DNA from: Russula earlei | Taxonomy: Eukaryota > Basidiomycota > Agaricomycetes > Russulales > Russulaceae | NCBI GenBank assembly: GCA_025769875.1 | Contig: JAGFNK010000227.1 | Span: 1-64,000, forward strand | Length of the DNA stretch: 64,000 nucleotides | Reading direction: 5' to 3' | In this document: piece by piece, positions 1 to 10,377 of the stretch | Numbering within the stretch: position 1 is the stretch's first letter | Layout: every line of letters starts with the position of its first letter | Translations under genes and position numbers: made by a program | Notes under the pieces: generated by a model | The model's input: the letters and a program-made list of their open reading frames with translations, nothing else | Told to the model about the DNA's origin: nothing | Databases searched by the model: none

Positions 1-75
1 GACACCATAGAGGCTGGGTTTCCTCTCATAAGAAAGGGTCCTTCAAGGGCCCTCTCCAGGAAATGGTTCATGACA
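1..75 (-). repeat. LTR-B, reverse, cut by window edge
   Basis: This is the terminal 75 bases of a reverse-oriented LTR-B, ending in TTCATGACA. The same end is seen at 17507-17581, and in forward orientation at the start of the copy at 9172. The rest lies left of the window. The 78 bases that follow (76-153) are leader of the outer element and show no recognisable feature. Confidence 0.8.
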
Positions 76-153
76 CCATTCGACTAAAACCAGCCTACAC
101 CATAGTATATCCGTGGAACAATGGCCATTGGACTATAACCATCATCTAAACTT

Positions 154-2293
154 ATGAGCACTAGAAGAGACATTACTGATGACAAAGAGAATCTAATTTC
201 ACTCTTATTTGAAAACCTCAGCTACAACACCCAAGACCACTGTTACCGAGGAAAATTTGCAGGAACATCTATTATCAATCACAGAAATCTTTCAGACACT
301 TGGTTATATGAAGGCAACAACAACAAAGTTACCACTGCTCAACTCAAAGCAGCAGCCCCAGGAGCAGAGAACATTCAAGAATTCAATCCCAATAACTATA
401 CAGGTCTCTTTCTAGACAAACCAGTCAAGTGGAGTCATTATAGAAGACAGTGGGTTTACTACAACAACCAAGAAGTTGATTTTACTGCTAGGACAACACA
501 AGAAGTTACTGCTGTCCTGTTACCAAGTGGTTTGGGATCCAGAAGATGCTGGAACACCTGAACTATGGACTGCACTGTTTGCATCATGCGTGCATCAGAT
601 CTTGACCATTTATGTCCATTGATATCGCATTCGGAACGCGTTGATCGTATCATTCTGAAGATGTACTAACAAAGCAATGAATAGCATTGCTTCTGTTCCA
701 GATGTTCCTGTACTGCCACGTACATCGCTTCCTTGATTAGGAAAGTACTTATGACACCAAGATTGCTACAAGGGAAGCACTCAATGCTTCCAGCACCAAG
801 ATCGTTTACATAGAAGCAACCTCGCTTCTATGAGCTGCCTTTTGCTTCTATAGCACCAACCAGTACTACAGTAGCACAAACCTTATCCCTGTAGGGTTAT
901 ATAAAGCCCCCAGTCTGTAGCAGTTGAGCCCTAAGCTCAACTTAGTTTGCCAATCCCAAACAGTTGACTCCTACCCCGTCTACAGAGCCCCTCTCATCTT
1001 GTTGCCTTACTCCAGAAGGATCTAACACTCCTTCCCCTCCATGAGTATTGCTTGCTTGACTCAAGCATATCTGCATTGGTAGGATGCATTCATAGATGCG
1101 ACCATTGATCTTATTTAAGGCACTTTGGAGCCTTAACATGTCCTTGGTACTGCACCAAGTGTCCGAAGTGCTACTCCAGGACCCTCCACCCAACAAAATA
1201 CTCAACAACCCACTCCTCATACAATTAGCAATGCACCACAAGCAGTTCCTCAAGCACTCACCCCAACTAGAATCCAATTACAAGACGCAGCCCCACCCAT
1301 TGTTACGACCAAAACAACCCAAAATCCCACAATGTCAAACAATCCACACCTTGTAGGAATGGCCCCAAAACCCTTTGATGGAAAGGCCGATAATGCAGAA
1401 GCCTTTTGGGCAGCCCTAGCCAATTATTACTACATCAACTGGTGACTCCTTTACAGATGAAAGCAAGAAGGTTGCTGCTGCACTAACCCACTTTAAAGTA
1501 GGGACACCTGCCAGAGCATGGGCTAGGGAACAGACCACTAAAGCTATGGCTTGAACAGTAGCAGACTACAGATCATGGGATGACTTCAAGAAAGCCTTTG
1601 CTGATCATTTCATCCCTGCAGAAGCAGAATTGGCCTCCGCTAACACCATGCACACCTATTATCAAGGAAAACTACCATTAATGAATGGTATCAGAAATGG
1701 TCACACCATGCATCACGAGCTACCACCGATGAAAGGATGAAAATGTACACATTCAGGGAGAACATTAACCCAGCCCTACATTAGAAAATATTGGGAATCA
1801 CACTGACACCAACTACACTTGCAGCCCTGGTCAAAGCAGCAAGAGAATTTGACAATCAATTTCACCTGTACAATTCCATGGCCTTTTGAGGAGGACACTC
1901 TGTACATGCCTGAGGATTAAACACTCAAGGATCGACAATCCACTAGAAATTAACTTATACCAAGGAGAACCTAACAAACGACCCTGGGAATCCAGAAGTG
2001 AAAGAAAACAACTCACAGATGCAGAAAAGGAATTCCAACGCAAAAACAACCTCTGTTTCTACTGTGGAAAGAAAAACCATATGGCAAACCAATGTAGAGC
2101 AAAGAAAGCAGCACAAGGACACCAACAACAAGGTTCTCACCCCCAAACAGTAAGGGCCACTACTATCCAAGATGAAAATGCTGAACCAATGCAAGAAGAA
2201 CCAGTCCCTGTTGCATCATTAACAACGTGGAGAGATGCACTTGCGGACGTAATCCCTCGCCATAGATCTGCTCCTATGGATTTTGATTTTTAA
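154..2293 (+). pseudogene. gag of the outer Ty3 element, split by a solo LTR
   Basis: This is a Ty3/gypsy Gag (capsid plus nucleocapsid) remnant. The reading frame runs from the ATG at 154 to 517 and resumes in frame at 1144 when the solo LTR and one target duplication are removed. It then contains the Gag signature MAPKPFDGKADNAEAFW (about 1359-1409). A TGA follows at about 1442, and more stops and shifts occur to 1885. From 1886 the frame is open again, with a CCHC knuckle CFYCGKKNHMANQC and the end PMDFDF at 2293. This Gag is clearly different from the Gag of the nested element (3723-5425), although the two elements share LTR, integrase and 3' module. The outer element may therefore be a recombinant, or may have lost its own middle. 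Protease and reverse transcriptase are absent between 2294 and about 2336. Confidence 0.8.
518..1138 (+). repeat. Solo LTR-A, TSD TGTCC
   Basis: A 621-bp LTR beginning TGTTACC and ending CTTAACA, flanked by TGTCC at 513-517 and 1139-1143. No internal region is present, so it is a solo LTR left by LTR-LTR recombination. It splits the outer gag. A TATA box (ggttatataaagc, about 894-906) lies downstream of a group of small GAAGC hairpins. Confidence 0.93.
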
Positions 2294-2322
2294 TTGGACC
2301 CCCTTCTGCACCAAGAAGGGAT

Positions 2323-2807
2323 GTGGTCCAAATCAGTATGTTACTGGAACAGTATCATGACAGTCCCACAGCAGAACACCCAGGGAAAGCTAAGACATTA
2401 CTGGGAATGATGCAATACTACTGGTCACCCACCATGAGGCAATTTGTCGATCAATATGTGGAAGGATGTGCAGTTTGCCAAAGTAACAAGTCAAACACTC
2501 ATCCGAGGCGACCTCCCCTGTATCCCATACCACCAGAAGAAGGGGCTACCCCCTTCTTGACTGTCAGCATGGACTTTGTGATCAAGCTGCCAAAGCCAAA
2601 AGGATATGACAGTATATTGACTGTCACCAACCATGGTTGTACTAATGGCGTCATTTTGCTTCCTTGCAAGGAAGAAATGGATGCAGAAGAGCTAGCACAG
2701 CTCTACAAGGACAGAATATTCCCCTTTGTGGGAGCACCAAGCAAGATCATATCTGATCGTGACAAACTAATAAGTTCCAAGTTTATTAGGCAACTTTGTG
2801 ACCAGCT
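2323..2807 (+). pseudogene. Outer element integrase, N-terminal half
   Basis: This is the Ty3-type integrase zinc-binding and catalytic-core start. The histidine pair is in HDSPTAEHPGKAKT and the cysteine pair in GCAVCQ. The core follows with VSMDFVIKLP (first catalytic Asp) and IISDRD (second Asp). The frame is interrupted after the codons for DQL by the inner element at 2808 and continues at 12764. The duplicated CAGCT at 2803-2807 and 12759-12763 restores the frame exactly. The junction with gag near 2336 has no protease or RT, so the element is internally deleted. Confidence 0.9.
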
Positions 2808-3427
2808 TGTTACCAAGTGGTTTGGGGTCCGGAAGATGCCGGAACACCTGAACTATGAACTGCACTGTTTGCATCATGCGTGCATCAGATCTTGATCGTT
2901 TATGTTTGTTGATATCGCGTTCGGAACGCGTTGATCGTATCTAACTGAAGATGTATTGAAGAAGCAATGAGTAGCATTGCTTCTGTTCCAGATGCTCCTG
3001 TACTGCCATGTATGTCATTTCCCTGATTGGGAAAGTACTTATGACACTGAGATTGCTACAAGGGAAGCACTTAATGCTTCCAGCACCGAGATTGTTTACA
3101 TAGAAGCAACCTCGCTTCTATGAGCCGCGTTTTGCTTCTATAGCACTGACCAGTACTACAGTAGTACAAACCTTATCCCTGTAGGGCTATATAAGGCCCC
3201 CAGTTGTAACAGTTGAGCCCTAAGCACAACTTAGTTTGCCAATCCCAAACAGTTGACTCCTACCCCGTCTGCAGAGCCCCTCTTATCTTGTTGCCATAAT
3301 CCAAAAGGATCTAACACTCCTTCCCCTCCACAAGTATTGCTTGTTTGACTTAAGCATATCCGCATTGGTAGGACATGTTCATAGACGCGACCATTGATCT
3401 TATTTAAGGCCCTTTGGAGCCTTAACA
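2808..3427 (+). repeat. 5' LTR-A of the inner element
   Basis: A 620-bp LTR with TGTTACC...CTTAACA ends. The TATA box ctatataagg is at 3187-3196. Small inverted repeats upstream include gaagcaatg/cattgcttc, ggaagca/tgcttcc and catagaagc/gcttctatg. The segment with TATGTCATTTCCCTG (about 3011-3025) matches the LTR at 44073 rather than the partner LTR at 12139. Confidence 0.92.
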
Positions 3428-3722
3428 TAAGTCGAGCTTCTATCACAGACATCGCTGTGAAAGTGAACCAGAAATAGGCAGGAAGCCTTAGGACTAGGAT
3501 CTAGTCATCATACAGTCAGCAACCTATGCTGAAGTAGTCAAGGGAGAGAATCTATACAGACCTCTCCACGACAAGAAGAAGGTGTACTATGTGACTCTCG
3601 ACGAGCAGCACGGTTGGACACACGCATACTTCTGTAAAGACCCCTACTGTCATTGGCATAGACAGTGGTAAGCGGGCACACAAGTCCCGACTCCCTAGGA
3701 AAGGCAGTGGCAAGCAGACAAA
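3428..3722 (+). other. Leader of the inner element with a short ORF before gag
   Basis: The untranslated leader between the LTR and the main gag ATG. It holds a roughly 50-codon open frame (about 3518-3671) ending HWHRQW and then TAA. The same frame and stop recur in both leader copies at 44.7-45.2 kb. The bases TGGTAAGC at its end resemble an intron donor, so the short frame could be the first exon of gag; this is inference. Confidence 0.5.
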
Positions 3723-5425
3723 ATGGAGATCGAAGGTGAACATAGCATACATGTAAAGTTCAACCACAAATCGAAGCAAGGAACCAAATTTGGTTGGTTC
3801 AAAGCTAGAGAGAGGGACGATCTACCCTCAGGAATCAAAGGGACTGCCATCTGGTGTTGGGCAGACCAGGAAGGACCTAACAGATACGAGGTCCGATACA
3901 AAGGAAGCTACCTTCCTTGCGAATACATCAACGATCAGTGGTACTTTGTTGATTACCACAAAGGACATCCTTATGCAGAAGAGGATGAAGACATTGATGA
4001 ATATAAGGTTCTAGGTCTAGGAATAAAGACAGATCCTTATACCTCTCATTGGGAACCCAGAAGCCCAGTAGTAGACAACCCAGCTCCATTGATACAAAAG
4101 TCATCAAGTGGAGAAACAGAGAAGTCAGACCCTCCGACTACAGATCAGAAAGCAGAAGCACCAGAAGTATTGGAGCTAGCTGAAAGACTAGAGCAGACAG
4201 TACACATCTCACCCATTGAACCAACAATTGTTGAAGAACCAGAAGAATTGGTTGAAATGGCTACCATTGCAGCAACGCAGACAGCCACCATTGCCACCCA
4301 GACAGCAGGTGGAAGAACAGGGCCCACCATTGTAATAAACCCTGGAGGTGGTCCACCTGGTGGAGGAGGACCACCTGGAGGTGGAGGAGTCCCCTTTGGA
4401 CCCGCAGGTCCACCGGTACCAGGAGGAGGCCCACCTGGAGGAGGCCCTCCAGGAGGGGGACCACCTGCAGCACCTCCTGTAGGACCAGGGGTGAACCTGG
4501 CACCTCAGCCGGCACCAGGCCCCCATGGAGGCAATGGATCTCTGAAAGGAGACCCTCCTGAAGTCTTCAAAGGAGACAGGAAGAAGATGAAGTACTTTGT
4601 CCAGGATTGCAACCTATGGAATCTGCTTAACAGTGACAACCCGACTATGACTATCCCAATGAAGCGAGTAGCCCTAGCTCTCACCTACATCAAAGGAGAG
4701 AAGGTGCATGAATGGGTGGTCAACCAAACAAACCTGGTAGAAGCAAAAGAAATGGGGACCTGGAGTCTCCCTATGCACCAGTGCAGCTAGATCCAACTGA
4801 CATGCTCTTTTGGACCAAATTTGTGGATGACTTCTTCAGAGAATTCAAAGACACCACAGAGCCTGAAGACGCTTTCATGGAGCTACAACAATTGTCCATG
4901 TCTAAAGCAGCATTGCTGGATGATTATACCAGCAAATTCCTTGTTCTGCTCAGTAAAGTAGGATGGGACCAGAATTCACCAGGAGCAGTTGAAGCCTATA
5001 AGGCTGGACTAATCACCTGGCTGGTGCAACAAATCTACAATCGACCAGTCAGAAACATACCTGCCATCAATGATCTGTGAGCATGGATCAATGCTGCTAG
5101 GGAAGAACAGGCCAGAGACCAGCTCATGAAAGCCAATATTGGATCTGGAGGTGGATTGTTGACCACCAGGGAGAATCACATGAAATCCCTACAGGCTGGG
5201 AAAAGGCGAAACCAAAGAGACCCAAATGCTATGGAAGTGGACTCGGTATCCACTGATGCATCAAGGACCAAGCGACATCCTCCTCTGACAGAGGAAAAGA
5301 AGAAACTGCTAGCAGAGGGGAAATGCTTCATCTGCAAGAAAGCAGGGCATATCAGCCGGAACTGTCCTGACAAGGACAGAGTCAAAAAGAAATCAAGTAA
5401 CCCAAGGGACAAAGGAAAAGCTTGA
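3723..5425 (+). pseudogene. gag of the inner element
   Basis: Gag polyprotein remnant. A basic N-terminal part (residues 1-200) is followed by a Gly/Pro-rich tract (about 4345-4500, repeated GGGPPGGG) and then the capsid-like region. A frameshift near 4760-4770 moves the frame from the one starting at 3723 to the one read through 4712-5080. A TGA at 5078 interrupts that frame, which then reopens to 5425. The nucleocapsid knuckle CFICKKAGHISRNC lies at about 5323-5364. Without the two lesions the protein would be about 570 residues. Strand-opposite frames over the Gly/Pro tract are shadows. Confidence 0.85.
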
Positions 5426-6606
5426 GCTCTGGAAACAGAAAAGGAGGACAATTCAGGGGACAGTGGAAATGAAAGCACTGTCTCTGGGCAATCCACATCT
5501 CCTCCTCCTACCTATAACAAGAGCTCCTCCTCTGCGTCCATAACGAAGATGTCCACCAAACAGAAGGAGGACTTATTGGAAGAACTGATGGAACAGGGTT
5601 TTTAGGAACACCTAAGTTGATGGCCAGGCTTAGGAAGAATAGTGTGTTGCAAGTGTACATTAGAAGACTGAATGCTATGAATATTCTGTTCACATTCATC
5701 ACTGCACACACGACTTGATGGAACCCAGAATAAGCAAGGGGAACTCACCCATTACTGCTGGCTTCGTGTCCGATATAAGGAGAAGGAGAGCTTGCAAAGT
5801 TCTATCTCACAGATTTAGGAACGGATTGGGTCATCCTAGGATATCCCTTCCTATATGAGTTCGACCCCACCATCAACTGGAAGAAGAAGCAGCTGATGGA
5901 AGGAGCAGTACAAATTGAGACTGCTCGATACAAGTACCTGGATCTCTATGTCGCAAATATCCAAAAGTGAGCAAGAGATGAAAGCCAACAATTGAAGAAA
6001 GGGGAAGCCATTTACCTACAAAAGACAACTATTGCTCAGAAGTGGGCCCAGCAGTCAATTGAACCACAGGAAGGAGAGGATCCCCTTGCCAATGTTCCAA
6101 AGTGATTCCACCACTTTGCAGATGTCTTCTCAGAAGAGAAGTCCCAGAGGTTCCCACCACCAAGGGAACCAGATATGCAGATAGAGCTGTTACCTGATGC
6201 ACCAAAGGAGCTAAACTGCAAAGTGTACCCCCTAACACGAGATGAACGAGAATACCTCAAGAAATTCCTAGCTGATGAAGTAGAAAAGTGATACATCACT
6301 CCAGGTCCATCCAGCTACACATCTCCAGTGTTCTTCATTGGCAAGAAGGACAGCAAGGAGGAGAGGATCATTGTAGACTATCGATGACTAAATCAGTGGA
6401 CCAGACGAGACAATGAACCTTTACCACATCTGGAACAAGAGGTGGAAAGACTTCAAGGGAATAAGGTGTTCTCCAAGTTCGATATATGATGGGGATACAA
6501 TAATGTGCGACTGGCAGAAGGAGATCGCTGGAAGGCAGCCTTCAAGATGCCATATGGAACCTACCTGCCCAACATCATGTATTTTGGGCTCAAGAATGCA
6601 CCAGCC
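5426..6606 (+). pseudogene. pol of the inner element: protease region and RT start
   Basis: A degenerate frame. From about 5790 it reads as the protease-RT linker, with VILGYPFLYEFDPTINW and then a Pro-rich stretch. The RT N-terminus follows with SSYTSPVFFIGKK and KFDI*WGYNN, ending FGLKNAPA at the insertion point. Stops are TGA at 5968, 6103, 6289, 6385 and 6487. The one at 6385 replaces the Trp expected in DYRWLNQW; that at 6487 probably replaces Arg. No Asp-Ser/Thr-Gly protease motif is visible, so the protease is lost or too decayed to see. The frame continues at 6997 after the solo LTR-D. Confidence 0.75.
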
Positions 6607-6991
6607 TGTTGCGCAGCATAGAGTGCAGCTAACAGGCCAAGCAACCCACCTTAGAAGTTGTGCTAATGCTCAAGTGATATTGGGGTGTAGAGCGATGTGT
6701 ATACTCATCTACAAGTATGGTATTTATACCTCTATGACCCAGGGCTGTTCCTAAGTACAAAAGAGGTGACTACAGGTGTCCACTATATCGCGCATTAAGT
6801 GACGCGTGATGTGGAAACGTTCTAGACGCAGCATAAGGCTGCATCTTGTGATAGATAGCGTACTATGCGTAACCCTATTGCCATAAGCGCATATACTAAA
6901 GTTCTGTCTAACACGTAACATCTATGAGCGGATCTTGAACCTTGTGTGAAGGTCTTCGCCTTCTTTGATCCGTTCGGGTTCCGGTTCAACA
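6607..6991 (-). repeat. Solo LTR-D (copia type), TSD CAGCC
   Basis: A 385-bp repeat with TGTTG...CAACA ends, flanked by CAGCC at 6602-6606 and 6992-6996. It matches the 3' LTR of the minus-strand copia element at 45698-46082 over its full length, which fixes its class and orientation. It interrupts the RT fingers-palm region. Confidence 0.93.
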
Positions 6992-6996
6992 CAGCC

Positions 6997-7404
6997 TTCT
7001 TTACTAGGCTGATGAGAAGAGACTTTGGTGACTGGTTGAACCAATGGGCAGAATACACTGTCAACTATCTGGATGACTTTGGAATCGCCATGGGGGACAG
7101 TCCTGAACAACTAGAAATCCATGAGCAATGTATCAGTGAACTACTCATGCTGATGCAGAAGAAGTCATACTTCCTGAAACCCAAGAAGTGCCAGTTCATG
7201 GTGTGAAAACTAACCATGCTGGGATGGGACATAGATGAAGGGAAGATGAAGATTGAGGCCTCCAAGGTCCGAGGAATCACAGACTGGCCTAGGGAAACCA
7301 AGGATGTACATGAAGTATGCAAAGTCATGGGTGTCCTCAGTTACAGTACAACAGGGCTTTCATTCGAGGATTCAGTCAGATTGCTCAACCCATTATCACC
7401 TTGA
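6997..7404 (+). pseudogene. pol of the inner element: RT palm
   Basis: Continuation of reverse transcriptase directly after the target duplication, reading FFTRLMRRDFGDWLNQW. The catalytic NYLDDFG lies at about 7060-7080 and the RT connection KPKKCQF at 7180-7200. A TGA at 7204 replaces a residue inside the frame. Near 7340 the frame shifts by one base into the RNase H frame that opens at 7317. Confidence 0.85.
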
Positions 7405-8424
7405 CAAAGAAAGGGGTGCCATTTGAATGGACCCAAGAATGCAAAGATGCTCTGGAACGACTTACCCAGATAGTATCTTCCGACCCCGTCCTGCTCCATC
7501 CTGATGAGGAGCAACCCTTTGAACTGGAAGTAGACACGTCCAATTATGCTATTGGAGCAGTACTATTCCAGAAGGATGAACAAGGAAAGAGGAGGCCAAT
7601 AGGTTACTTCTCCACAGCCTTGAAACAAGCAGAAAAGAACTACAACATATGGGACAAAGAGTTCTTAGCCATGGTGCGAGCCTTGAAGCACTGGAGACAC
7701 CTGCTCATGGGAGCAAAGCATAAGGTGGTGGTCTATACAGACCATGCGAACCTGTTGCATTACCAACACCCTCAGCAAATAAACGGTCGAGTAGCAAGAT
7801 ACATTACCTTCTTGGTGGACTTCAACTTAGAACTGAAACACCAGGCAGGGGCAAGGAATAAAGCAGATGCCCTGTCTAGGAGACCTGACCTTAACGATGG
7901 ACAAGGGGATAAAGAAGAAGTTGTCGTGCTACCTGACCACCTTTTTATTCAAGTAATGCATACTACTGCATTGGAAGAACGGATAAAGAACCAACAAGGG
8001 GAAGAAAGACACCAGTTAAAGTTACTTGATTGGGTACAGAGACACCGACTGGAGAAGCGACATAGCTTATGGTGGAAGAATGAAGCCTTGGTGGTTACAG
8101 GCAACGAAGGGACCCACAGGACATTACTGGAACAGTATCATGACAGTCCCACAGCAGGACACCCAGGGAAAGCTAAAACATTACTGGGAGTGATGCAATA
8201 CTACTGGTGGCCCACCATGAGATGCTTTGTCAACCGATATGTGGAAGGATGTGCAATTGGCCAAAGTAACAAGTCAAACACTCATCCAAGTCGACCTCCC
8301 CTGTATCCCATACCACCAGAAGAAGGGGCTACTCCCTTCTCGACTGTCAGCATGGACTTTGTGGTGAAATTGCCGAAGTTGAAAGGATATGACAGTATAT
8401 TGACTGTCACCGACTACGATTGTA
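7317..8424 (+). pseudogene. pol of the inner element: RNase H and integrase N-terminus
   Basis: This is the longest surviving frame of this element. It opens with RT thumb (SYYRAFIRGFSQIAQPII after allowing the shift). RNase H follows with the LEVDTSNYAIGAVL motif, YFSTALK and VVVYTDHANL, ending in ALSRRPDLN. The integrase zinc finger comes next (HDSPTAGHPGK...), but one of the two cysteines is changed: it reads GCAIGQ where the outer copy has GCAVCQ. The catalytic core begins with VSMDFVVKLP. The frame shifts near 8425, just past ILTVTD. Confidence 0.88.
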
Positions 8425-9171
8425 CTGTACTAAAGGCGTCATCCTGCTTCCTTGCAAGGAAGAGATGGATGCAGAAGAGCTAGCACAGCTATACAAGGAC
8501 AGAATATTCCCCTTTGTGGGAGTACCAAGCAAGATCATATCTGATTGAGACAAACTAATAAGTTCCAAGTTCATTAGGGAACTTTGTGACCAGCTGCATA
8601 TCAAACAGAATATCAGCACTGCCTACCATCCCCAGACAGATGGACGATCAGAAAGAATGAATCAGACTGATGGAAACATCACTCAGGATCTTTTGCAACC
8701 ACCAATGAGATGATTGGGTGGACTGGCTGCCTCTGGTGCAATACATGATGAATTCTAACCTTTCAGAGACAACCAAGCAGTCCCCTTTCTTCTTATGGAT
8801 GGGCTTTATGCCCAAGGCACACCAGCCAAATTGGGGAAGCAAGATACCAAGAATAGACAATTGGAAAGTCCGAATCCAGGAAGCAAGATCACAGGCACAA
8901 GAAGCAATGAAGATCACTTCCCTAATGTGGAAGTGAAGAAGCAGTTTCCAACCTTATCGGAAAGGAGAAAGGGTATGGCTCAACAGCACCAACCTAAAAA
9001 CGACACATCCTATAGTGAAACTATGCCCAAAATGATATGGGCCCTTTGAAATCACAGAGGTGATCAGCCCTGGTGACATACAGATTGGATCTCCCTAGTT
9101 GCTGGAGGATCCATAATGCGTTTCATATATCCTTATTGACACCTTACAAGGAGACAGAGGAGCATGGGGCC
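8425..9171 (+). pseudogene. pol of the inner element: integrase core and C-terminal part
   Basis: Decayed integrase. KGVILLPCKEEMDAEE is followed by GVPSKIISD* (the codon after IISD is TGA), then ISTAYHPQTDGRSERMNQ with the catalytic Glu region. WLPLVQYMMNSNLSETTKQS follows (8718-8936), then a shifted GPY/F-like segment. It ends at the solo LTR-B. The equivalent outer copy at 12764-13414 is better preserved. Confidence 0.82.
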
Positions 9172-10132
9172 TGTCATGAACCATTCTCCGGAGAGGGCCC
9201 TTGAAGGACCCTTCCTTATAGGAGGAAACCCAGCCTCTATGGTGTCACCCTGTTCACACGAGCAAAAGGGGTGAGTAGAGGTGTCCACAATATCGCGCGC
9301 GCATTGTTGCGCGAGCGATTCTTGGCACAATCGACATACAGCAAGCCCCACTTAAAGGCAACCCTTCTAGCAACTAAAGACAGCATTAGGGCCTTCCTAA
9401 GGACCCTTTGGAATGACCCTAGGAACTCTACAATAGGTACTAACCTAGTATCAAAGGCCCTACAACGCGTTATTAGACCAACTCTAATAACTATAGAACG
9501 AACTATAAGGCAACACTAAGGACCTTAATAGAAGTATTAGGGTCGACTCTAAAGACCCTAATAGAACTATATAAGGGCCTTATAAGATAACACTATTCCC
9601 TAACCAAACTACAAGTCCTCAAATGACCGGCCCTAAACTAACTAACAGGAAATGAATCAGGTGCTTACACGTGCACTAAAGCAGTGAACACGTGGACAAT
9701 GGAAGCTTTTACTCATCAAGAGAAGCTTCTTACTCAGCAGCTTACTGAGCATGACTGAGCATGCTCAGTAAGCATCCTCCGACTTCTTACTCATCACTCT
9801 ATGGTGCTTGATAACAAGGTTATGACTTGTTCCCTATTTAGCAGTTCTCTTGTAGTATATAAGTGCTCAATAAAGTAGCGGACAGTCCTCAGACTGTCCA
9901 TTTGTTTATGGCACTCTCCATCCCTGGGATACTCCTTTAAGGACCATCCCCTTGTGACTATCCTGGCCTCTTCCCTGCGTGACTGTTCTACTCTCACAGT
10001 AACAATACCTCTCTGGTATTTGTTACTACTCTGGATTCTACTCCTTGCCCACACGGTCTTGGACGTCTATCGACTCGTCTTCGAGCTTATCCCTCGCTCT
10101 TGAACTGGATAGTTCAACAGTGAGTCTTGACA
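9172..10132 (+). repeat. Solo LTR-B, TSD GGGCC
   Basis: A 961-bp LTR starting TGTCATGAACC and ending GTCTTGACA, flanked by GGGCC at 9167-9171 and 10133-10137. It has a strong inverted repeat (cttactgagcatg / catgctcagtaag, about 9741-9772), a TATA-like tagtatataag (about 9853-9863) and AATAAA shortly after. No coding region of this family is in the window. Confidence 0.92.
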
Positions 10133-10137
10133 GGGCC

Positions 10138-10377
10138 AACTACACCAATCCAGAAGCAGAATTGGTGGAAGGAGAAGAGGAATATGAAGTAGCAATGATT
10201 TTAGGTTCGAGATGAACTGGAAGGAGGAAACAACTGGAGTATCAAGTCCGGTGGGAAGGATACTCCAAAGCCCATGACTCTTGGGAGCCAGTAGAGAACA
10301 TCAAAGCATTTAGACTAATAGAGGAATACCACAGAAAGAACCCCGCTGCCATACGGGTTATAAAAGTCCAGTGAAAG
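10138..10377 (+). pseudogene. Chromodomain of the inner integrase
   Basis: The C-terminal chromodomain resumes after the solo LTR-B. It reads RRKQLEYQVRWEGYSKAHDSWEP and so on, with the aromatic cage residues Y/W expected of a chromodomain (chromoviral Ty3). A TGA at about 10213 stands at the same place as the TGA at 13412 in the outer copy. Another TGA at about 10373 (CAG TGA AAG) is CGA in the outer copy; it separates the chromodomain from the 3' module. Confidence 0.85.

Noticed and set aside
4145..4526. Three overlapping minus-strand frames opposite the gag Gly/Pro tract
   Set aside because: Shadow frames caused by the repetitive GGA/CCA codon pattern.
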